DNA from: Sphaerisporangium rubeum
GTDB taxonomy: Bacteria > Actinomycetota > Actinomycetes > Streptosporangiales > Streptosporangiaceae
Direction of reading: 5' to 3'
Length of the DNA stretch: 64,000 nucleotides
Assembly (NCBI RefSeq): GCF_014207705.1
Contig: NZ_JACHIU010000001.1
Location: forward strand, 2,162,501-2,226,500
Position numbers and translations under genes: made by a program. This document shows positions 36,185-45,223 of this stretch, in pieces. Within the stretch, counting starts at the first letter, position 1. Each line of letters starts with the position of its first letter. The notes beneath the pieces are model-generated. The model was not told the origin of the DNA. It did no database searches and worked only from the letters and a program-made list of their open reading frames with translations.

Positions 36185-37060
36185 ATGGCGACAGACCCTG
36201 AGGTACACCGACAGGGTGGGGCGCACCGGCGGGTTCAACGAACGATGATCTTCGCAGGTGCGACCGTGCTCTTGGTGAGCGGTGGCATCGGTGCGGCCGC
36301 GGCCGCCGCGACTCCCGACCCTCCGCCGAGTCCGACGGCGACGATCACGGAGACGCCGACCGCCACGCCGACCGATCTCCCCACCGAGACGCCGACGGTG
36401 CCGCCGACAGAGTCACCCACAGCGCCACCGACGGAGACTCCGACGCCTCCGGCGGTCAAGGTGCCGCCTCCTGGCGCCTGGGCCGTCTCGGGGACGCCGC
36501 ACGGCGAGTACGTCGTCGGCACCAAGGACGCCTGTGTCTTCGTGACCGTGCTCGGCCAGACGGGTGAGGCGACCGCGGTGGCCGACGGGTCGATCACGGT
36601 GCGCAGCGTCGACGGTTTCGAGAAGGTGTACGTCGTGGACGACACCACCAAGGTCGTCGCGGGTGGCCGGGGCAACTCCGGCGTCAGGCAGGGTGACTGG
36701 GTGGCGGTGACCTCCCTCGCCGGCACGGAGAACGCGACCGCCGCCTACGTCTACGACCTGTCGCGGCCGAGCAAGAACCTGTCGCGCGGCAAGGGCTGGT
36801 GGTACGGCACCCCGCAGTGGCACTGGCGCTGGGCCAAGCCCGCCAAGTTCCGCACCCCCGAGCCGTGCGCGACCCCCACGGTGATCCCGACCCCGACGGT
36901 CACCCCCAGCGAACCCCCGACGGAGACCCCGACCCCCGTGCCGACACCGAGCCCCGAACTTCCGTCGGAGACCCCGACCGGGGTGCCGACACCGAGTCCC
37001 GAACTGCCGTCGGAGACGCCGACCGCGACGCTCACGGAGACCGCGCCACCTGCCTCGTGA
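36185..37060 (+). CDS. secreted Pro/Thr-rich protein of unknown function
   Basis: The product is 291 aa. A membrane or signal segment at about residues 20-40 ends in AAAAAA; then comes a Thr/Pro-rich stretch (TPT, PTET repeats), a compact beta-type domain (about 95-190: EYVVGTKDACVFVTV, SITVRSVDGFEKVYVV, VRQGDWVAV) resembling DUF5666-like modules, and a second Thr/Pro tail with a duplicated TPSPELPSETPTG segment. The linkers suggest a wall-spanning or glycosylated protein. ATG 36185 is preceded by GGAGG at eight bases. Confidence 0.7.
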   Translation: MATDPEVHRQGGAHRRVQRTMIFAGATVLLVSGGIGAAAAAATPDPPPSPTATITETPTATPTDLPTETPTVPPTESPTAPPTETPTPPAVKVPPPGAWAVSGTPHGEYVVGTKDACVFVTVLGQTGEATAVADGSITVRSVDGFEKVYVVDDTTKVVAGGRGNSGVRQGDWVAVTSLAGTENATAAYVYDLSRPSKNLSRGKGWWYGTPQWHWRWAKPAKFRTPEPCATPTVIPTPTVTPSEPPTETPTPVPTPSPELPSETPTGVPTPSPELPSETPTATLTETAPPAS

Positions 37061-37100
37061 CGGCGGGCCCGGTCTGAACCGGATCAGGTCACTGGACACG

Positions 37101-37145
37101 GAAAGCGACGACCCCGGCGGCACGAGGCTTCGCCGGGGTCTTTCC
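37101..37145 (+). terminator. terminator after the Pro/Thr-rich gene
   Basis: GACCCCGGCG (37110-37119) pairs with CGCCGGGGTC (37131-37140); outer GGAAAG and CTTTCC extend the stem and supply a short T-run. Confidence 0.85.
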
Positions 37146-37170
37146 GACGAGCCGGATGAAACGGGCAGAA

Positions 37171-37243
37171 AAGACGTACGGCGACGCGCTCGTCACCTAA
37201 GGCGTCCCCTTCCCCAGGTGACTTACGCGTCGCCACACGTCTT
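37171..37243. repeat. 73-bp imperfect palindrome
   Basis: Three arm pairs are nested: AAGACGT/ACGTCTT, GGCGACGCG/CGCGTCGCC and GTCACCT/AGGTGAC, around a 20-base centre. No T-run follows, and a terminator already lies 26 bp upstream. Confidence 0.75.
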
Positions 37244-37813
37244 CTGGCCGAACTATCCGCCGTCGAGGAAGACTCTGCCGTGCCTATGTTTCGTCAGGGC
37301 GTTCACTCGATGACAACTGTGTCAACTTTACCGGTTCCGCCGCCAGGCGGCTCCTGTGGTCTTGGCGGCATCGCCGGCGATGCGGCAGGCTCCTCGGCCG
37401 GCTGACCACCGGGTCGCGAGGTGCGGCCGGTGCGGCCGGCCTTCGGGTCGCGGGTCACGGCCGGTGCGGGGAGCCGTGAGGGTGCCGGCCGGGTCGCCGC
37501 CGGTCCGGCCGGCGCTCTCGATGCCGTCGAGGACCGCTTCGACGACACCTCCTGGGGAACGCGGCGGGTTCCGGCCGGTGGTCGATCACCGTCCGGCAAG
37601 TTGAATACCGATATTTCGGATATGGAGAGCAAAGTCCGAAAATGAAATGCGAATGGTCGCAGGGAGAGCCGCAGACCGCACGGTACGAGGCCGTCGTTCC
37701 CATATCCGGCGGTGCGGGCCTTGAAGCGTCCACATTCGGCCACGGTGTATGGCCGGTGAATCCCCGCAATCAACCGCCGACCGGGAAATAAGACGCGATA
37801 GTCGGAGGAGTCC

Positions 37814-38710
37814 GTGTCGTCCGAGACCCGACTCCGAAAGGCTGCGATGAGATCCCTACGGCGCCCCCTCGCCCTGATCGCCGCGTCCCTGGCCCTGGCC
37901 GTCTCCCCGCTGGTCACCGTCCCCGCCGCCGCGGACCCGCCGGAGGTCGCGTTGTCGGTGTCGCCGGCCACGGCGTACCCCGGAGACACGATCGACGTGA
38001 CCGTGACGGTCACCAACATCCACGGCTTCACCGTGCTCAACGCCGCGGCCCGCCTCTTCGCCGCCGACCCGAGAATCACGTCGTTCACCACGCTGACCGG
38101 TTGCTCCGCTCCGGGCTCGTGCGGCACCGTGTCGGACGGCCAGGGCCCGCTCGGGTACAGCGCGAGCCTCGGCGCGCTGGGTGGCGGCCAGTCGGCCACT
38201 GCGGTGTTCACGCTGGCCGTGGACGCCGCCGCGCCGGCCGGTGAGTACGTCCTGCGCGGCGACCTCACCGGCTCCAACTACGGGTCCGAGATCGTCACCG
38301 GGCCCACCCTCACCGTCGTGACCGAGGCGGACGCCGCCGTCGCGCTGACCGCCACACCGCGGCTCGGCCTGCTCGTGCCGAAGATCGAGTTCACGGTACG
38401 GCTCACCGGCAACGGCCCCGGCACGGTGAGCGCGGCCACCGTCACCACCACGCTGCCGTCCGGCCTCGGCGCGACCTCCTCCGCCTGCGCCACCGGCTCA
38501 GGCACCGTGTCCTGCGCGTTCGCGAACCTGCCGCAGGGTGCCTCGGCGACCAAGAAGTTCTCCGTGCCGATCGGCCTGCTCACCATCGGCGTCCCCTACA
38601 CCTTCACCGCCACCCGGACGGCCTCCACCCCGGCCGACCCGGTGAGCGGCAACGACGTGGCCACAGTGCGGTGCACCGTCGTGTCGATCGTCCTGGTGAA
38701 CTGCGCCTGA
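37814..38710 (+). CDS. secreted protein with two DUF11/CARDB-like beta domains
   Basis: The product is 298 aa. A signal peptide (about 13-40: RRPLALIAASLALAVSPLV, cut near PAAAD) is followed by two immunoglobulin-like domains of the DUF11/CARDB type: about 45-160 (SPATAYPGDTIDVTVTVTN) and 165-285 (GNGPGTVSAATVTTTLP). Four cysteines in the mature part may form disulphides. GTG 37814 has GGAGGAG close by; ATG 37847 (MRSLRRP) with AAAGG is an equally good start and gives a more usual signal peptide. Its partner is unknown. Confidence 0.75.
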   Translation: MSSETRLRKAAMRSLRRPLALIAASLALAVSPLVTVPAAADPPEVALSVSPATAYPGDTIDVTVTVTNIHGFTVLNAAARLFAADPRITSFTTLTGCSAPGSCGTVSDGQGPLGYSASLGALGGGQSATAVFTLAVDAAAPAGEYVLRGDLTGSNYGSEIVTGPTLTVVTEADAAVALTATPRLGLLVPKIEFTVRLTGNGPGTVSAATVTTTLPSGLGATSSACATGSGTVSCAFANLPQGASATKKFSVPIGLLTIGVPYTFTATRTASTPADPVSGNDVATVRCTVVSIVLVNCA

Positions 38711-38832
38711 CCCGCCGAACCGCGCGGCGCCGCGTCCGCTCGCGGCGCCGCGCGTACCGGCCACGTGACCGGTCCCCGCGGCCGATAATCTACGGCGGTG
38801 TTCTGCGAAGTCATCGTCACCGCGGGCCCGCG

Positions 38833-39195
38833 GTGATCACCGCGCTGGCCGTCGCGCTGATCGGCGGTTCCCTGCTGCTCGCCGCGCTGTGCGTGATCAC
38901 GGCCGTGCGGAACCGGCCGATGGGCATGGTGCTGCTGATCGGCCTCGGCGTGCTCGAACTCGGCGTGCTCGCGCAGGCGGTCGCCGGCATCGTCCACGTG
39001 GCGCGCGGCGACGGACCGGCCGAGACCGCGACGTTCGTCGGCTACCTCGCCGCCATGGTCGTCATCCCTCCCGCCGCCGCTTTCTGGGCCCTCGCCGAGC
39101 GCAGCCGCTGGGGTCCCGCGGTCGCCGCCGTCGCCTGCTTCGCCGTCCCCGTCATGACCGGCAGGCTGCTGCAGATCTGGCAGGGGACGGCGTGA
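38833..39195 (+). CDS. small integral membrane protein
   Basis: The product is 120 aa with four hydrophobic segments (ALAVALIGGSLLLAALCVI, MVLLIGLGVLELGVLAQAV, FVGYLAAMVVIPPAAAFWAL, PAVAAVACFAVPVMT). No family was recognised. GTG 38833 is the first start that leaves a short N-terminus. It overlaps the next gene by four bases (GTGA), so the two are a coupled pair. Confidence 0.7.
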   Translation: MITALAVALIGGSLLLAALCVITAVRNRPMGMVLLIGLGVLELGVLAQAVAGIVHVARGDGPAETATFVGYLAAMVVIPPAAAFWALAERSRWGPAVAAVACFAVPVMTGRLLQIWQGTA

Positions 39196-39575
39196 CCGGC
39201 GTCGGCACCGGTCCCGGCCGTGTGCTCGTCGCCGTGTACGGACTGTTCGCGCTGGCCGCCGGGGCCCGCGCCGCCGTACAGCTGTCCACCCGGTTCGCCG
39301 AGGCGCCGCTCGCGTACGTCCTGTCGGCGGTCGCCGCCGCCGTGTACATCGTGCTCACCGTGGCCCTGGCACGCGGCGCGCGCCGTACCGCGCTCGCCGC
39401 GTGCGCCGTGGAACTGGCCGGTGTCCTCATCGTCGGCACGCTCAGCGTGTTCGACCCCGCCGCCTTCCCGCGCGCCACGGTGTGGTCCGGGTACGGCAGC
39501 GGCTACCTTTTCATCCCCCTGATGCTGCCGGTGATCGGCATCTATTGGATTCTTCGTACCCGAAGCTCCGAATAG
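39192..39575 (+). CDS. small integral membrane protein, partner of the preceding gene
   Basis: The product is 127 aa with four hydrophobic segments and a short polar tail (LRTRSSE). Its size and topology mirror the preceding protein, so they could form a two-subunit membrane complex; no function is known. The start is GTG 39192. Confidence 0.7.
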   Translation: MTGVGTGPGRVLVAVYGLFALAAGARAAVQLSTRFAEAPLAYVLSAVAAAVYIVLTVALARGARRTALAACAVELAGVLIVGTLSVFDPAAFPRATVWSGYGSGYLFIPLMLPVIGIYWILRTRSSE

Positions 39576-39630
39576 GAGCCACGATCGGGGGCAGGGCTGG
39601 TTTCCAACCGACAGACAGGGAGGAAGCCTG

Positions 39631-40449
39631 ATGAGCACCATCGAGCATTCGGTGGATGTGGCCGTACCGGTGCGTACGGCCTACAACCAGTGGACACAGT
39701 TCGAGAGCTTCCCCGAGTTCATGGAAGGCGTCGAGTCGGTCAAGCAGATCGACGACACCCGTCTCCACTGGAACGTCCAGGTGGCCGGGGTTCACCGTGA
39801 GTTCGAGGCCGAGATCACCGAGCAGCGGCCGGACGAGCGCCTCGCGTGGCGTTCGCTTGAGGAGCCACGCCAGGCGGGTCTGGTCACCTTCGAGCGCCTC
39901 GACGAGGACTCCACGCGGGTCAACCTCACGATGGACTTCGAGCCCGAGGGCCTGGTCGAGACCCTGGGTGACAAGCTCCAGATCGTCCGCATGCGCGTGC
40001 ACGGCGACCTGGAGCGTTTCAAGGCCTTCATCGAGGCCAGAGGTCACGAGACCGGCGGCTGGCGCGGCGAGGTCCCGACCACCGGCGGAGGCGGCGACTG
40101 GACCGGCGACGAAGGCGCGGCCCGCACCGCTCCGGACGCCGACGTGCTGCGAGGCACCGGCACCGGCGCCACCGGTACGGGCATCCCCACCAGCGCCGGG
40201 ACCACCGGCACGGATGTGCCGTCCCCGACGACCACGTCGGACGTCGGCGTCGCCGGGGCCGTCCCCGTCCTGGACGAGCCCGCTCCGGGGCCGCGTCCGC
40301 TGACCGACGAGCCCGAGCCCGCGCACCACGTCGGCGGCGAGTACCCGCCGGACACCCCGCTCCCGGCCCCCGGCAGCGGCCCGGTGTCTCCGCTCGGTAC
40401 CCCCCGTTATGACGACGAGCCCCCGCTGACTCCGGAGCGCCGCGCCTGA
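39631..40449 (+). CDS. SRPBCC (polyketide cyclase/dehydrase-like) protein
   Basis: The product is 272 aa. Residues 1 to about 145 form a START/SRPBCC ligand-binding fold typical of cyclase/dehydrase family proteins (STIEHSVDVAVPVRTAYNQW, FPEFMEGVESVKQIDD). The rest is a disordered Gly/Thr/Pro-rich tail. Related proteins in actinomycetes are single genes with unknown ligand, not part of a polyketide cluster, and no such cluster is present here. GGAGG precedes the ATG. Confidence 0.8.
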   Translation: MSTIEHSVDVAVPVRTAYNQWTQFESFPEFMEGVESVKQIDDTRLHWNVQVAGVHREFEAEITEQRPDERLAWRSLEEPRQAGLVTFERLDEDSTRVNLTMDFEPEGLVETLGDKLQIVRMRVHGDLERFKAFIEARGHETGGWRGEVPTTGGGGDWTGDEGAARTAPDADVLRGTGTGATGTGIPTSAGTTGTDVPSPTTTSDVGVAGAVPVLDEPAPGPRPLTDEPEPAHHVGGEYPPDTPLPAPGSGPVSPLGTPRYDDEPPLTPERRA

Positions 40450-40479
40450 CCCCTCACGCGGACCCGGGTGAGCGGGCAC

Positions 40480-40509
40480 GCGAGGGGCGGGCCCCGACCC
40501 GCCCCTCGC
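40480..40509 (+). terminator. terminator after the SRPBCC gene
   Basis: A 12-bp perfect GC stem with a six-base loop (40480-40491 with 40498-40509) lies 30 bp after the stop and 80 bp before tRNA-Ala copy 2. Confidence 0.75.
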
Positions 40510-40589
40510 CCCACCCGCCGGGGTCCCGCGTGCCGGCGACGGTTTCCCGGTGGCGCGCGACTTCCGATAGACTGGCGGCGCGTTCGCGA

Positions 40590-40662
40590 GGGGCTATAGC
40601 GCAGTTGGTAGCGCGCCTCCATGGCATGGAGGAGGTCTGGGGTTCGAATCCCCATAGCTCCA
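40590..40662 (+). tRNA. tRNA-Ala (GGC), copy 2
   Basis: All 73 bases match copy 1, including anticodon GGC. Identity to the other copies ends within a few bases outside the gene. TAGACT at 40568-40573 may be its -10. Confidence 0.97.
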
Positions 40663-40707
40663 CCTTTCTTTCTTCTCTCGTCCGCTCCCGGTGGAGGCCG
40701 ATTACCC

Positions 40708-41274
40708 GTGGAGCCCGATTCCGCCGTTCCGCTCGTCCTGGTCCGCCGCGCCGTGCCGACGCCACCCGCCGTCCGGGCCTCGGCGTCGTTGTTCCTGGCG
40801 GAGGCGGGGCGGCAAGGGCTGACCGGTGGCCGGCGCATGCTGTACGTCGGGCCGGAGCCCGCTCCGGAGCGGGTCGCGGCGGCGCTGCGGGTGGAGCCCG
40901 GCGCCGAGGTGCTGGCCCGCCGCAAGCTCCTGCTGGCGGGGGACGTGCCGGTGCGCGTCGCCACCAGTTACTTCCGCCTCGATCTGTTCGGCGGCACGCC
41001 GCTGTGCGAGCCCGGGTTCGTCGAACCCAGCCTGCAGGCCGGCATCGAGGCGCTCGGCCATCGGTTCGGCCACGCGGAGGAGGAACTGCGCGCACGTCCG
41101 CCGCTCCCCGCCGAGGCCGCCACGCTGGCTCTGGCGCCGGGGGAGTGGGTCGTCGAGATCCTGCGCACCGGCTTCTCCGCCGGCGACACCCCGGTGCACG
41201 CGCTGCACACCGTCTGCGCGGCCAGCCGGCACGTCTTCGAGATCACCCAGCCGAGCGGCGCCGACGAGTTCTGA
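40708..41274 (+). CDS. stand-alone UTRA-domain protein (GntR-family sensor without DNA-binding domain)
   Basis: The product is 188 aa. It matches the UTRA effector domain of HutC-type GntR regulators (GAEVLARRKLLLAGDVPVRVATSYFRLDLF, then FGHAEEELRARPP and AGDTPVHALHTV), with a short lead of about 30 residues. The usual winged helix is absent, and the coding frame begins only 45 bp after the tRNA, leaving no room for it. It may be a true ligand-binding protein or a remnant. The GTG start is preceded by GGAGG. Confidence 0.7.
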   Translation: MEPDSAVPLVLVRRAVPTPPAVRASASLFLAEAGRQGLTGGRRMLYVGPEPAPERVAAALRVEPGAEVLARRKLLLAGDVPVRVATSYFRLDLFGGTPLCEPGFVEPSLQAGIEALGHRFGHAEEELRARPPLPAEAATLALAPGEWVVEILRTGFSAGDTPVHALHTVCAASRHVFEITQPSGADEF

Positions 41275-41332
41275 CGTCCGGCCGCGCGGAAATACGGTCG
41301 CACCGTTTCGACGGTGCTGGAAGACTCGCGTG

Positions 41333-42163
41333 ATGACCTGGACATTCACCGGCGACGTCGATGAGTTCCCCGCACCGGCCGACGCGTGGCTGCGCCGCGA
41401 CCCTGTGCTCAACACCGTGCCGCTGACCGTGCTGGCCCGCGTCCGCTCCGGCCTGTGGAGCGACGACCTGCTGCTCGGCTGGCACACCTCCGGCGGTGAG
41501 GTGACCGGTGCGGTGCTGCGCACCCCGCCGTACTCGTTGCTGCTCGGCGACATCCCCGTGCCGGCGGTCACGGAACTGGCACTGGAACTGCGGGACCGGG
41601 ACATCCCCGCGGTGACCGGGCCGAGGGAACAGGCGGAGGCGTTCACCGCGGCCTACGGCATGGCGCCGGGGGAACGCGTCGACCACCGCCTGTACCGCCT
41701 CGGCGCACTGATCGCTCCGCGCCTTGAAGGCACGCCGCGAGTGGCGCTGGAGGGTGACGTCCCGGCCGTCGCCGCGTGGATGGCGGCGTTCCTCGCCGAG
41801 GCCGAACCGCAGCGCCGTGCCACGGACGTACGGCCCCAGGTGGAGCATCGCGTCGCGCGGGGGGAGTTCGTGCTGTGGGAGGACGAGGGACGGCCGGTCG
41901 CCATGGCCGCCTTCTCTGCTCCGCTCGTCGGCATGTCCAGGATCGGGCCGGTCTACACACCGCCGGAGCTGCGAGGCCGTGGGTACGGCTCGGCGGTGAC
42001 GTACGCCGCGACCCGCGCCGCGCAGGACGCCGGCGCCGGTCTGCTGTTGCTGTTCACCGATCTCGCCAACCCGACGTCCAACTCCATCTACCAGGCCATC
42101 GGCTACCGTCCGGTCGCCGATTACGCCGAGATCACCTTCACTGTGGCGACCGCACCGGTGTAA
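41333..42163 (+). CDS. GNAT-family N-acetyltransferase
   Basis: The product is 276 aa. The acetyl-CoA motif A lies at about residues 200-235 (IGPVYTPPELRGRGYGSAVT), followed by LFTDLANPTSNSIYQAIGY, which is motif B. The N-terminal 130 residues form a family-specific half, as in two-domain GNAT proteins. The acceptor is unknown. The start could also be the adjacent GTG at 41330. Confidence 0.85.
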   Translation: MTWTFTGDVDEFPAPADAWLRRDPVLNTVPLTVLARVRSGLWSDDLLLGWHTSGGEVTGAVLRTPPYSLLLGDIPVPAVTELALELRDRDIPAVTGPREQAEAFTAAYGMAPGERVDHRLYRLGALIAPRLEGTPRVALEGDVPAVAAWMAAFLAEAEPQRRATDVRPQVEHRVARGEFVLWEDEGRPVAMAAFSAPLVGMSRIGPVYTPPELRGRGYGSAVTYAATRAAQDAGAGLLLLFTDLANPTSNSIYQAIGYRPVADYAEITFTVATAPV

Positions 42164-42278
42164 GCCTTACGGCCCGCCGGAACCGGGTGACTCGCTGATG
42201 AAATGTTCGGTTGACGCGGAAAGTACCGTTCCACGCCATTCATCCACCCCACATCGTCAACCTTGGTCCTGACTGGAC

Positions 42279-42308
42279 TTGACTTAAGCTGTGATATGGC
42301 TCTATCTA
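42279..42308 (+). promoter_or_regulatory. promoter of the methyltransferase gene
   Basis: TTGACT at 42279-42284 and TATCTA at 42303-42308 are 18 bp apart in an AT-rich gap. The word ACTTAAG occurs twice around it. Confidence 0.6.
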
Positions 42309-42337
42309 CTTAAGACACATGATGCTTTCGGCGTTGG

Positions 42338-43000
42338 GTGGATGGAATGTCAGCGGAATGCTCGCGCCCGTCGCACCGGGCCGCGCAGGCTGAGGCTTTC
42401 GACCGCATCGGCGAGCGGTATGACGAAGCGTTCCCCTACAAAGGCGGACAGATCGCTTCCGCGGAGTGGGTGCTGCGGCGGCTACGGCCCGGGGCCCGTG
42501 TCCTCGACGTCGGCTGCGGCACCGGCCTCCCCACCGCGCGCCAACTCACCGACGCCGGTTGCGAAGTGATCGGCATCGACATCTCGCCGGTCATGCTGGG
42601 GCTCGCGTCGAGGCACGTCCCCGAGGCCGACCTGCGCCTCATGGACGTCGTCGAGCTCGACAGCAAACTCGGCCGGTTCGACGCGGTCGTCGCGTTCTTC
42701 TCCCTGTCGATGCTGCCCCGCGACGAGATCATGCTCTCGTTGCTGCGCATCCACGAGCGGCTGGTCCCCGGTGGCTGGCTCGCCGTCGGCATGGTCGAGA
42801 TGGACGTCGACGACGCGCCGGTCCGCGTGCTCGGCACACCGTTGCGCCTCACCGGGTACGCCAGGGCCGCGCTGCGCGCCGTGGTCGAGGAAGCCGGGTT
42901 CAGCGTCCGCGAGCAGATGGACCTCGCCTACATCCCGGCCACCGACGAGGAGCCGCTGGAGATGCAGCTCTTCCTCAACTGCCGCAGGAACACCTTCTGA
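42338..43000 (+). CDS. class I SAM-dependent methyltransferase
   Basis: The product is 220 aa. The SAM-binding motif VLDVGCGTGLPT is at about residues 55-66, followed by the acidic loop VIGIDISP and motif IV DAVVAFFSLSML. The fold is of the methyltransferase_11/25 type; the substrate is unknown. An alternative start is ATG 42347. Confidence 0.87.
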   Translation: MDGMSAECSRPSHRAAQAEAFDRIGERYDEAFPYKGGQIASAEWVLRRLRPGARVLDVGCGTGLPTARQLTDAGCEVIGIDISPVMLGLASRHVPEADLRLMDVVELDSKLGRFDAVVAFFSLSMLPRDEIMLSLLRIHERLVPGGWLAVGMVEMDVDDAPVRVLGTPLRLTGYARAALRAVVEEAGFSVREQMDLAYIPATDEEPLEMQLFLNCRRNTF

Positions 43001-43113
43001 CCCATCGGTGCCCGCGCGGTCACGGAGCGGAAACAGTTGCCTGACGCTTGGGTGACGGATCCGGCCACCGGCGGCGTTCCCGCCGTCGAACGGGGTGACC
43101 TGAGGAGGCCCCG

Positions 43114-44595
43114 TTGACAACACGTGTCCGCACCGCCGTCCGCGCCGCCGCGGCCCTTGTGTCCCTCGTGCTCCTGCTGGCCGTCGTCACCGCCTGCGGC
43201 GCCGGCCCCGTGCCGAACGACGCCGGCCGGGCCCGTGAGCCGTCCGGCGCACCCGCCAGACCCGCTCCCACCACCTCGGCCGAGGAACCCCCGCCGGCCG
43301 GGACCGTCTCCACGTTCGCGCTCGACGTCGACACCGCCTCCTACGGCTACGCACGCGGCAAGCTGCGGGAAGGTGTGCGTCCCGACCCCGCGGACGTCCG
43401 TACCGAAGAGTTCGTCAACGCGTTCGCGCAGGACTACGCCGAACCGGACGGCGACGGCTTCGCCGTGCACCTCGACGGTGCGCGCGGCACCACAGAAGGG
43501 TCGGCGCTGCTGCGGGTCGGCCTGCGGACCCGCTCGGTCGACGAAGCCGGCCGCCGGCCCGCCAACCTCACCTTCGTGGTCGACGTCTCGGGTTCCATGG
43601 CGGAACCCGGCCGGCTCGACCTGGTGCGCGACGCACTGCACACCTTGGTGGACCGGCTCGGCCCCGGCGACCAGGTCTCCATCGTGTCCTTCGGCGACCA
43701 GGCCCGGCTCCTGCTGTCCATGACCCCCGCCGACCGGCGCACCGAACTGCACGCCGCCATCGACGAACTCCAGGCGGAAGGCTCCACCAACCTGGAGAAA
43801 GGCCTGGTGATCGGCTACCAGGAGGCGGCACGCGCGTACCGTCCTGTGGCCGTCAACCGCGTCGTCCTGCTGTCCGACGGTCTCGCCAACACCGGCGACA
43901 CCACCTGGAACGGCATCCTGAGACGGGTGAGCGACCACGCCGCACGGCACATCACGCTGCTGTGCGTCGGCGTCGGCCGCGAGTACGGCGACCAACTGAT
44001 GGAACGCCTCGCCGACAACGGCGACGGCTCCGCCATCTACGTGGCCACCCCCGAAGAGGCCAGGCAGGCCTTCACCCGGCAACTCCCCGCCAACCTCGAC
44101 CTGCGGGCCAGAGACGCCAAAGCCCAGGTGGCGTTCAACCCCGCCGCCGTCGCGTCCTACCGCCTCCTCGGCTACGAGAACCGCGCACTGACCGAGAAGG
44201 ACTTCCGCGACGACAACAAGGACGGCGGCGAAGTCGGCCCCGGCCACTCCGTCACCGCACTGTACGCACTCACCCTGAAACCCGGCGCCGCCGGCCAACT
44301 GGCGACAGCGACAGTGCGCTGGCAGGACCCCGACAGCCGAGCCCCCGCCGAAGCGGCCCGCGCCTTCGACGTCGCCGACCTGTCCACCGGCCTGTGGGAG
44401 GGCACGTCACCACGGTTCCAGGTCGACGCGGTCGTCGCGGCGTTCGCCGAACGACTCAGAGAGGCCGACGCCACGATGTTCGGCGAGGAACTCGACGGCC
44501 TCGCCGGCCACGCGTCCCGGCTGGCCGCCACGACCGAGGACTCCATGGTGGCCGAACTGGCCGACCTGATCAGAACGGCCCGCTCTCTGGACTGA
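43114..44595 (+). CDS. VWA-domain lipoprotein (YfbK-like)
   Basis: The product is 493 aa. A lipobox VVTACGAG near residue 29 marks it as a lipoprotein. Then follow the VWA N-terminal domain (TFALDVDTASYGYARGKL), a VWA domain with the MIDAS motif DVSGSM at D157, and a C-terminal DUF3520-like domain (about 335-490), the order of E. coli YfbK. The start is TTG 43114, chosen because GAGGAGG is five bases upstream and the signal peptide begins there. It likely works at the outer membrane face as a metal-dependent adhesion module; the partner is unknown. Confidence 0.85.
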   Translation: MTTRVRTAVRAAAALVSLVLLLAVVTACGAGPVPNDAGRAREPSGAPARPAPTTSAEEPPPAGTVSTFALDVDTASYGYARGKLREGVRPDPADVRTEEFVNAFAQDYAEPDGDGFAVHLDGARGTTEGSALLRVGLRTRSVDEAGRRPANLTFVVDVSGSMAEPGRLDLVRDALHTLVDRLGPGDQVSIVSFGDQARLLLSMTPADRRTELHAAIDELQAEGSTNLEKGLVIGYQEAARAYRPVAVNRVVLLSDGLANTGDTTWNGILRRVSDHAARHITLLCVGVGREYGDQLMERLADNGDGSAIYVATPEEARQAFTRQLPANLDLRARDAKAQVAFNPAAVASYRLLGYENRALTEKDFRDDNKDGGEVGPGHSVTALYALTLKPGAAGQLATATVRWQDPDSRAPAEAARAFDVADLSTGLWEGTSPRFQVDAVVAAFAERLREADATMFGEELDGLAGHASRLAATTEDSMVAELADLIRTARSLD

Positions 44596-44674
44596 GGTGG
44601 ACGTGTCTGTGCGCGTGGTGGCGGCGGCCCGTCGTTTCCCGGCCGGTCGCCGTGCCGCGTGGCGCCGGCGTGGT

Positions 44675-45223
44675 TCAGCAGCGGCCGAGGATGGGGATGG
44701 CCGTCTTCTTCGGGTCGAGACTGAAGTAGAAGTCGTACATCGCCTGCGCGAACTCGTCCTTGCCGAGGTGGCCGTCCCCGTCGGTGTCCAGCAGGATGAA
44801 CGCCTCACGCGCCTCGGAGGTCTCCACCTCGTACGCCGACCACAGATGCAGATACTCGGCCATGCTGAGCCGCTGGTCACCGTCGGTGTCGAGCGCGTCC
44901 CACAACGCCTCGGTGATCGGCCACACGATGTGCACGATGAACCCCGTACGGTCCAGCCGAGGCGACGCGGCGTACTCGACGTACCGACGCCTGCTGACCC
45001 GCCCCGACGCGTCGGCCCCCACCGCCGTCAGAACGCTCTCCCACACCCGCAGATAGGCGTCCCGCAGCCGGTCCCGAGCGGGAGCCTCGGCCGGCAGCCC
45101 CAGCCGGTCGGCCACCAGCGGACCCGCGAGGTCCATGTCCTCCTTGCCGAGGAAACCGTCCTGGTCGATGTCGGTAATGTCGAACGCGGACCCGGCGTTG
45201 AGTTCCAACGGGCTCGGCTGCAT
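44675..45223 (-). CDS. EF-hand calcium-binding protein (calerythrin-like)
   Basis: The product is 182 aa. Three canonical EF loops are visible, DIDQDGFLGKED, DTDGDQRLSMAE and DTDGDGHLGKDE, plus a degenerate one at GADASGRVSRRR, which is the four-hand layout of sarcoplasmic-type bacterial calcium buffers such as calerythrin. It is soluble, without a signal peptide. ATG 45223 has GGAG at good distance; a GTG at 45259 is an alternative. It is convergent with the VWA lipoprotein gene. Confidence 0.85.
   Translation of the reverse strand: MQPSPLELNAGSAFDITDIDQDGFLGKEDMDLAGPLVADRLGLPAEAPARDRLRDAYLRVWESVLTAVGADASGRVSRRRYVEYAASPRLDRTGFIVHIVWPITEALWDALDTDGDQRLSMAEYLHLWSAYEVETSEAREAFILLDTDGDGHLGKDEFAQAMYDFYFSLDPKKTAIPILGRC

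Larger units (their letters stand above)
37061..37813. other. 753-bp gap: terminator, long inverted repeat, promoter region
   Basis: No gene is supported. It contains a terminator (37101-37145), a 73-bp imperfect palindrome (37171-37243), and an AT-richer stretch at 37600-37680 that probably holds the promoter of the next gene. Confidence 0.6.

Noticed and set aside
39631..40449. Polyketide cyclase role for the SRPBCC protein
   Set aside because: There are no polyketide synthase genes; the fold alone binds many ligands.
28214..40589. A complete integrative element between tRNA copies 1 and 2
   Set aside because: No integrase, excisionase, relaxase or replication gene is present, and the only direct repeat is the tRNA itself; an old insertion cannot be excluded but an intact element is not supported.
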